64,000 bases of DNA from Frankia sp. RB7. GTDB taxonomy: Bacteria > Pseudomonadota > Alphaproteobacteria > Rhizobiales > Xanthobacteraceae. Positions 62,516 through 64,000 of the stretch are shown here, one piece after another (position 1 is the stretch's first letter; each line of letters starts with the position of its first letter). The notes below the pieces were generated by a model that did not search any database, had not been told where the DNA came from, and saw nothing but the letters and a program-made list of their open reading frames with translations. Made by a program: the position numbers and the translations under genes. The DNA is taken from positions 186,001-250,000 of the forward strand of contig JAUEPE010000003.1 of the NCBI GenBank assembly GCA_030403585.1, in the 5' to 3' direction.

Positions 62516-62740
62516 ATGTCCGAGCCTGACTCCAAGCCAGATACCACCAAGGAGCCCACCGCGCCGGCAAAGCCACAATCGGGCGACAGCCGTCGCGGTG
62601 CAATCGCGGGGCTGATCATCGCTGCCGTCATTCTCGGTGTCGGCCTGTGGCTCGCCCGCGACCTCACCGCGGCCAGCAAGCTGCAGGATTGCCTGATGTC
62701 CGGGCGCAGCAATTGCAACGTGATCGAGCCGACCCGCTAG
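62516..62740 (+). CDS. Small single-span protein with Pro/Lys-rich N terminus
   Basis: 74 residues. MSEPDSKPDTTKEPTAPAKP then RRGAIAGLIIAAVILGVGLWLARDL and a tail with CLMSGRSNCN. Same layout of tail cysteines as the preceding small protein, so the two may be related or function together. Function unknown. Confidence 0.65.
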   Translation: MSEPDSKPDTTKEPTAPAKPQSGDSRRGAIAGLIIAAVILGVGLWLARDLTAASKLQDCLMSGRSNCNVIEPTR

Positions 62741-62923
62741 ACACGTCTCGCAACGGGTCCGGACGAAAAATTGCCGTGATCTTAATCATTTGTAACGGGA
62801 CATAGCGGACTGGTCGGGTCAGTTTGACAGGTCAGTTATGTCCGTCGGCATCACCCAGGCGCGATCCGAATCGTCTATCGCGCGTGGACCACGGTAATTG
62901 CGAACGTTGAGGGGTAAGCACGC

Positions 62924-63691
62924 ATGAGTGCGTCCAGCCGCATGAAGATCATTATTTCCATGGTTTCGACCATGGCGTTGCTGGTAGTGTCCGCGCAAGC
63001 GCAGGATGCAGCGCCACCGAAGGGCGCCGGCCAGCCGCCGGGGCAGGGCGTCGGTAGCCCACCCCCGGCCAATCAGAACATGCGCAAGGGTCCTCCGCCG
63101 CAGCAGGCAGGACACCCCGGGCCTCCCGGCCCGCATGGTCCCGGACCGCGTAATGCCGGTGGCCCGCCGCCGGGACCCGGTCGCTACATGGCACGTGGCC
63201 CCGCGCCGGCGCGCGACTGGGGCGGACACGCCTATCGCGGCAACCTTGCCTGGGACGGCGGACGCTGGCGCCACGAGGTCCATAACGGCCGGCCCGGCTG
63301 GTGGTGGGATGTCGGCGGCGTCTGGTACTATTATCCGCAGCGGATGGATGGCCCGCCCGCCTACATCTCCGAAGACTATATCGACGATGTGCCGGTGGCC
63401 TACGCGCCGCCGGGCCCCCCGGTCGCCTATGAACCTCCGCCGCCTCCACCGCCGCCCGCCGATCCCGGCGCGAGCGCGCTCGGTGGTGCGATCGTCGGCG
63501 GCGTGCTTGGCGGCCTGATTTCCGGTAACGCCACGGGTGCGGCCGCAGGCGCCGTGATCGGCGGCGCGACCGGTGCAATCGCCGGCGCCACCGCCGCTTC
63601 GCGCCCCGGTTACTATTTCGCTCAGGGCAATTGCTATTATCGCTATCCGAGCGGCCAGTATGTGCAGGCCGATCCGCGCGCCTGTTACTGA
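62924..63691 (+). CDS. Secreted Pro/Gly-rich protein with glycine-zipper segment
   Basis: 255 residues. Signal peptide (IIISMVSTMALLVVSAQAQ). A Pro/Gly/Gln-rich region (residues 30-80) is followed by GNLAWDGGRWRHEVHNGRPGWWWDVGGVWYYYPQ, a YxxxxPPP tract, a glycine-zipper helix (GGAIVGGVLGGLISGNATGAAAGAVIGGATGAIAGAT) and RPGYYFAQGNCYYRYPSGQYVQADPRACY. The zipper can insert into or span a membrane. Family common in Bradyrhizobium; unknown role. Confidence 0.8.
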   Translation: MSASSRMKIIISMVSTMALLVVSAQAQDAAPPKGAGQPPGQGVGSPPPANQNMRKGPPPQQAGHPGPPGPHGPGPRNAGGPPPGPGRYMARGPAPARDWGGHAYRGNLAWDGGRWRHEVHNGRPGWWWDVGGVWYYYPQRMDGPPAYISEDYIDDVPVAYAPPGPPVAYEPPPPPPPPADPGASALGGAIVGGVLGGLISGNATGAAAGAVIGGATGAIAGATAASRPGYYFAQGNCYYRYPSGQYVQADPRACY

Positions 63692-63870
63692 ATTTCACAA
63701 AGCGCAATCCAACATGAATGATGCGGGCCCGGTGCCCGCCTCATTTGCGATTGCTCCTGTGTGGACGTTGCGGCGATGCACAATAACTATTCCAATTTTT
63801 CTCTGGCACTCCCTGCCGCAACGCGGCTTGATCAAAGAAAAACGGAGACGTGAGTCGCGGGGATAGGAAC

Positions 63871-63963
63871 ATGCTGGATGCGATCCAGATCAGCCTGGCG
63901 CTATGGGCCATGATCGTTTGCGGAGGGGTCAAGGCGGTGCAACTGGTGCACTTCCTTTTCTAG
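63871..63963 (+). CDS. 30-residue membrane peptide
   Basis: MLDAIQISLALWAMIVCGGVKAVQLVHFLF-like sequence, ATG 63871 with GGGGATAGGAAC upstream, TAG 63961. One helix. Similar in style to the other tiny membrane peptides here; weak evidence. Confidence 0.45.
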   Translation: MLDAIQISLALWAMIVCGGVKAVQLVHFLF

Positions 63964-64000
63964 CGCGCGCGATCGCGTTGCGCTCAGGAGACGAGCCAGG

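Overview
The window looks like a chromosomal segment of a Bradyrhizobium-type alphaproteobacterium. The base composition is GC-rich and many small intergenic palindromes resemble those of rhizobial genomes. Gene content fits too: DUF6481, OpgC, an NDUFS4-like complex I subunit, TRAP and ABC binding proteins, and many tiny membrane proteins. No rRNA, CRISPR array or complete prophage was seen. Two tRNAs are present (Glu-TTC, Pro-TGG). The genus is an inference from protein style and repeats, not from a marker gene.

Layout. 1-5.8 kb: on the minus strand, a sulfatase-maturating enzyme, an arylsulfatase, a MoxR ATPase and a DUF58 protein, then an AraC regulator. 6-15.7 kb: soluble chemoreceptor-like protein, recJ, SDR, class II aldolase, lytic transglycosylase, a MarR/carboxymuconolactone-decarboxylase divergon with a palindromic operator, a cupin, and an amino-acid binding protein. 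15.9-20.4 kb: M23 peptidase, then elongation factor P divergent from epmA-epmB, which beta-lysylate it. 20.7-22.1 kb: DAHP synthase preceded by what reads as a complete ribosome-mediated attenuator: a nearly leaderless 26-residue leader peptide containing FYWYFSY, mutually exclusive hairpins and an intrinsic terminator. 22.1-32.5 kb: HdeD-like and PrsW-like membrane proteins, PilZ proteins, a methyltransferase-glycosyltransferase fusion with a multi-spanning membrane partner, tRNA-Glu, GST and glyoxalase.

32.6-36.6 kb is an insertion hotspot: an H-NS-like protein, then two complete and one truncated near-identical REP-associated tyrosine transposase units with perfect 20-bp terminal inverted repeats, one abutting a broken IS transposase, around a low-GC pair of small genes. 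36.6-48.6 kb holds mostly small secreted or membrane proteins, a CsbD protein with a good EcfG-type promoter, an esterase/AraC pair, an HU protein followed by a structured non-coding stretch, a 49-residue ORF behind an alphaproteobacterial LexA box (GTTC-N7-GTTC), a possible polyproline leader ORF in front of a terminator, CobB, a double cold-shock protein and DUF192. 48.6-57.9 kb: OpgC, a complex I subunit, an Lrp regulator, then an AraC regulator divergent from a leucine-degradation operon (ivd, mccB, mccA, HMG-CoA lyase). 57.9-60.8 kb: a complete TRAP transporter. 60.8-64 kb: small secreted or membrane proteins.

The most interesting items are the DAHP synthase attenuator, the multi-copy inverted-repeat-bounded RAYT units, the LexA-box and EcfG-promoter small genes, and a short EPPP leader ORF placed before a terminator.
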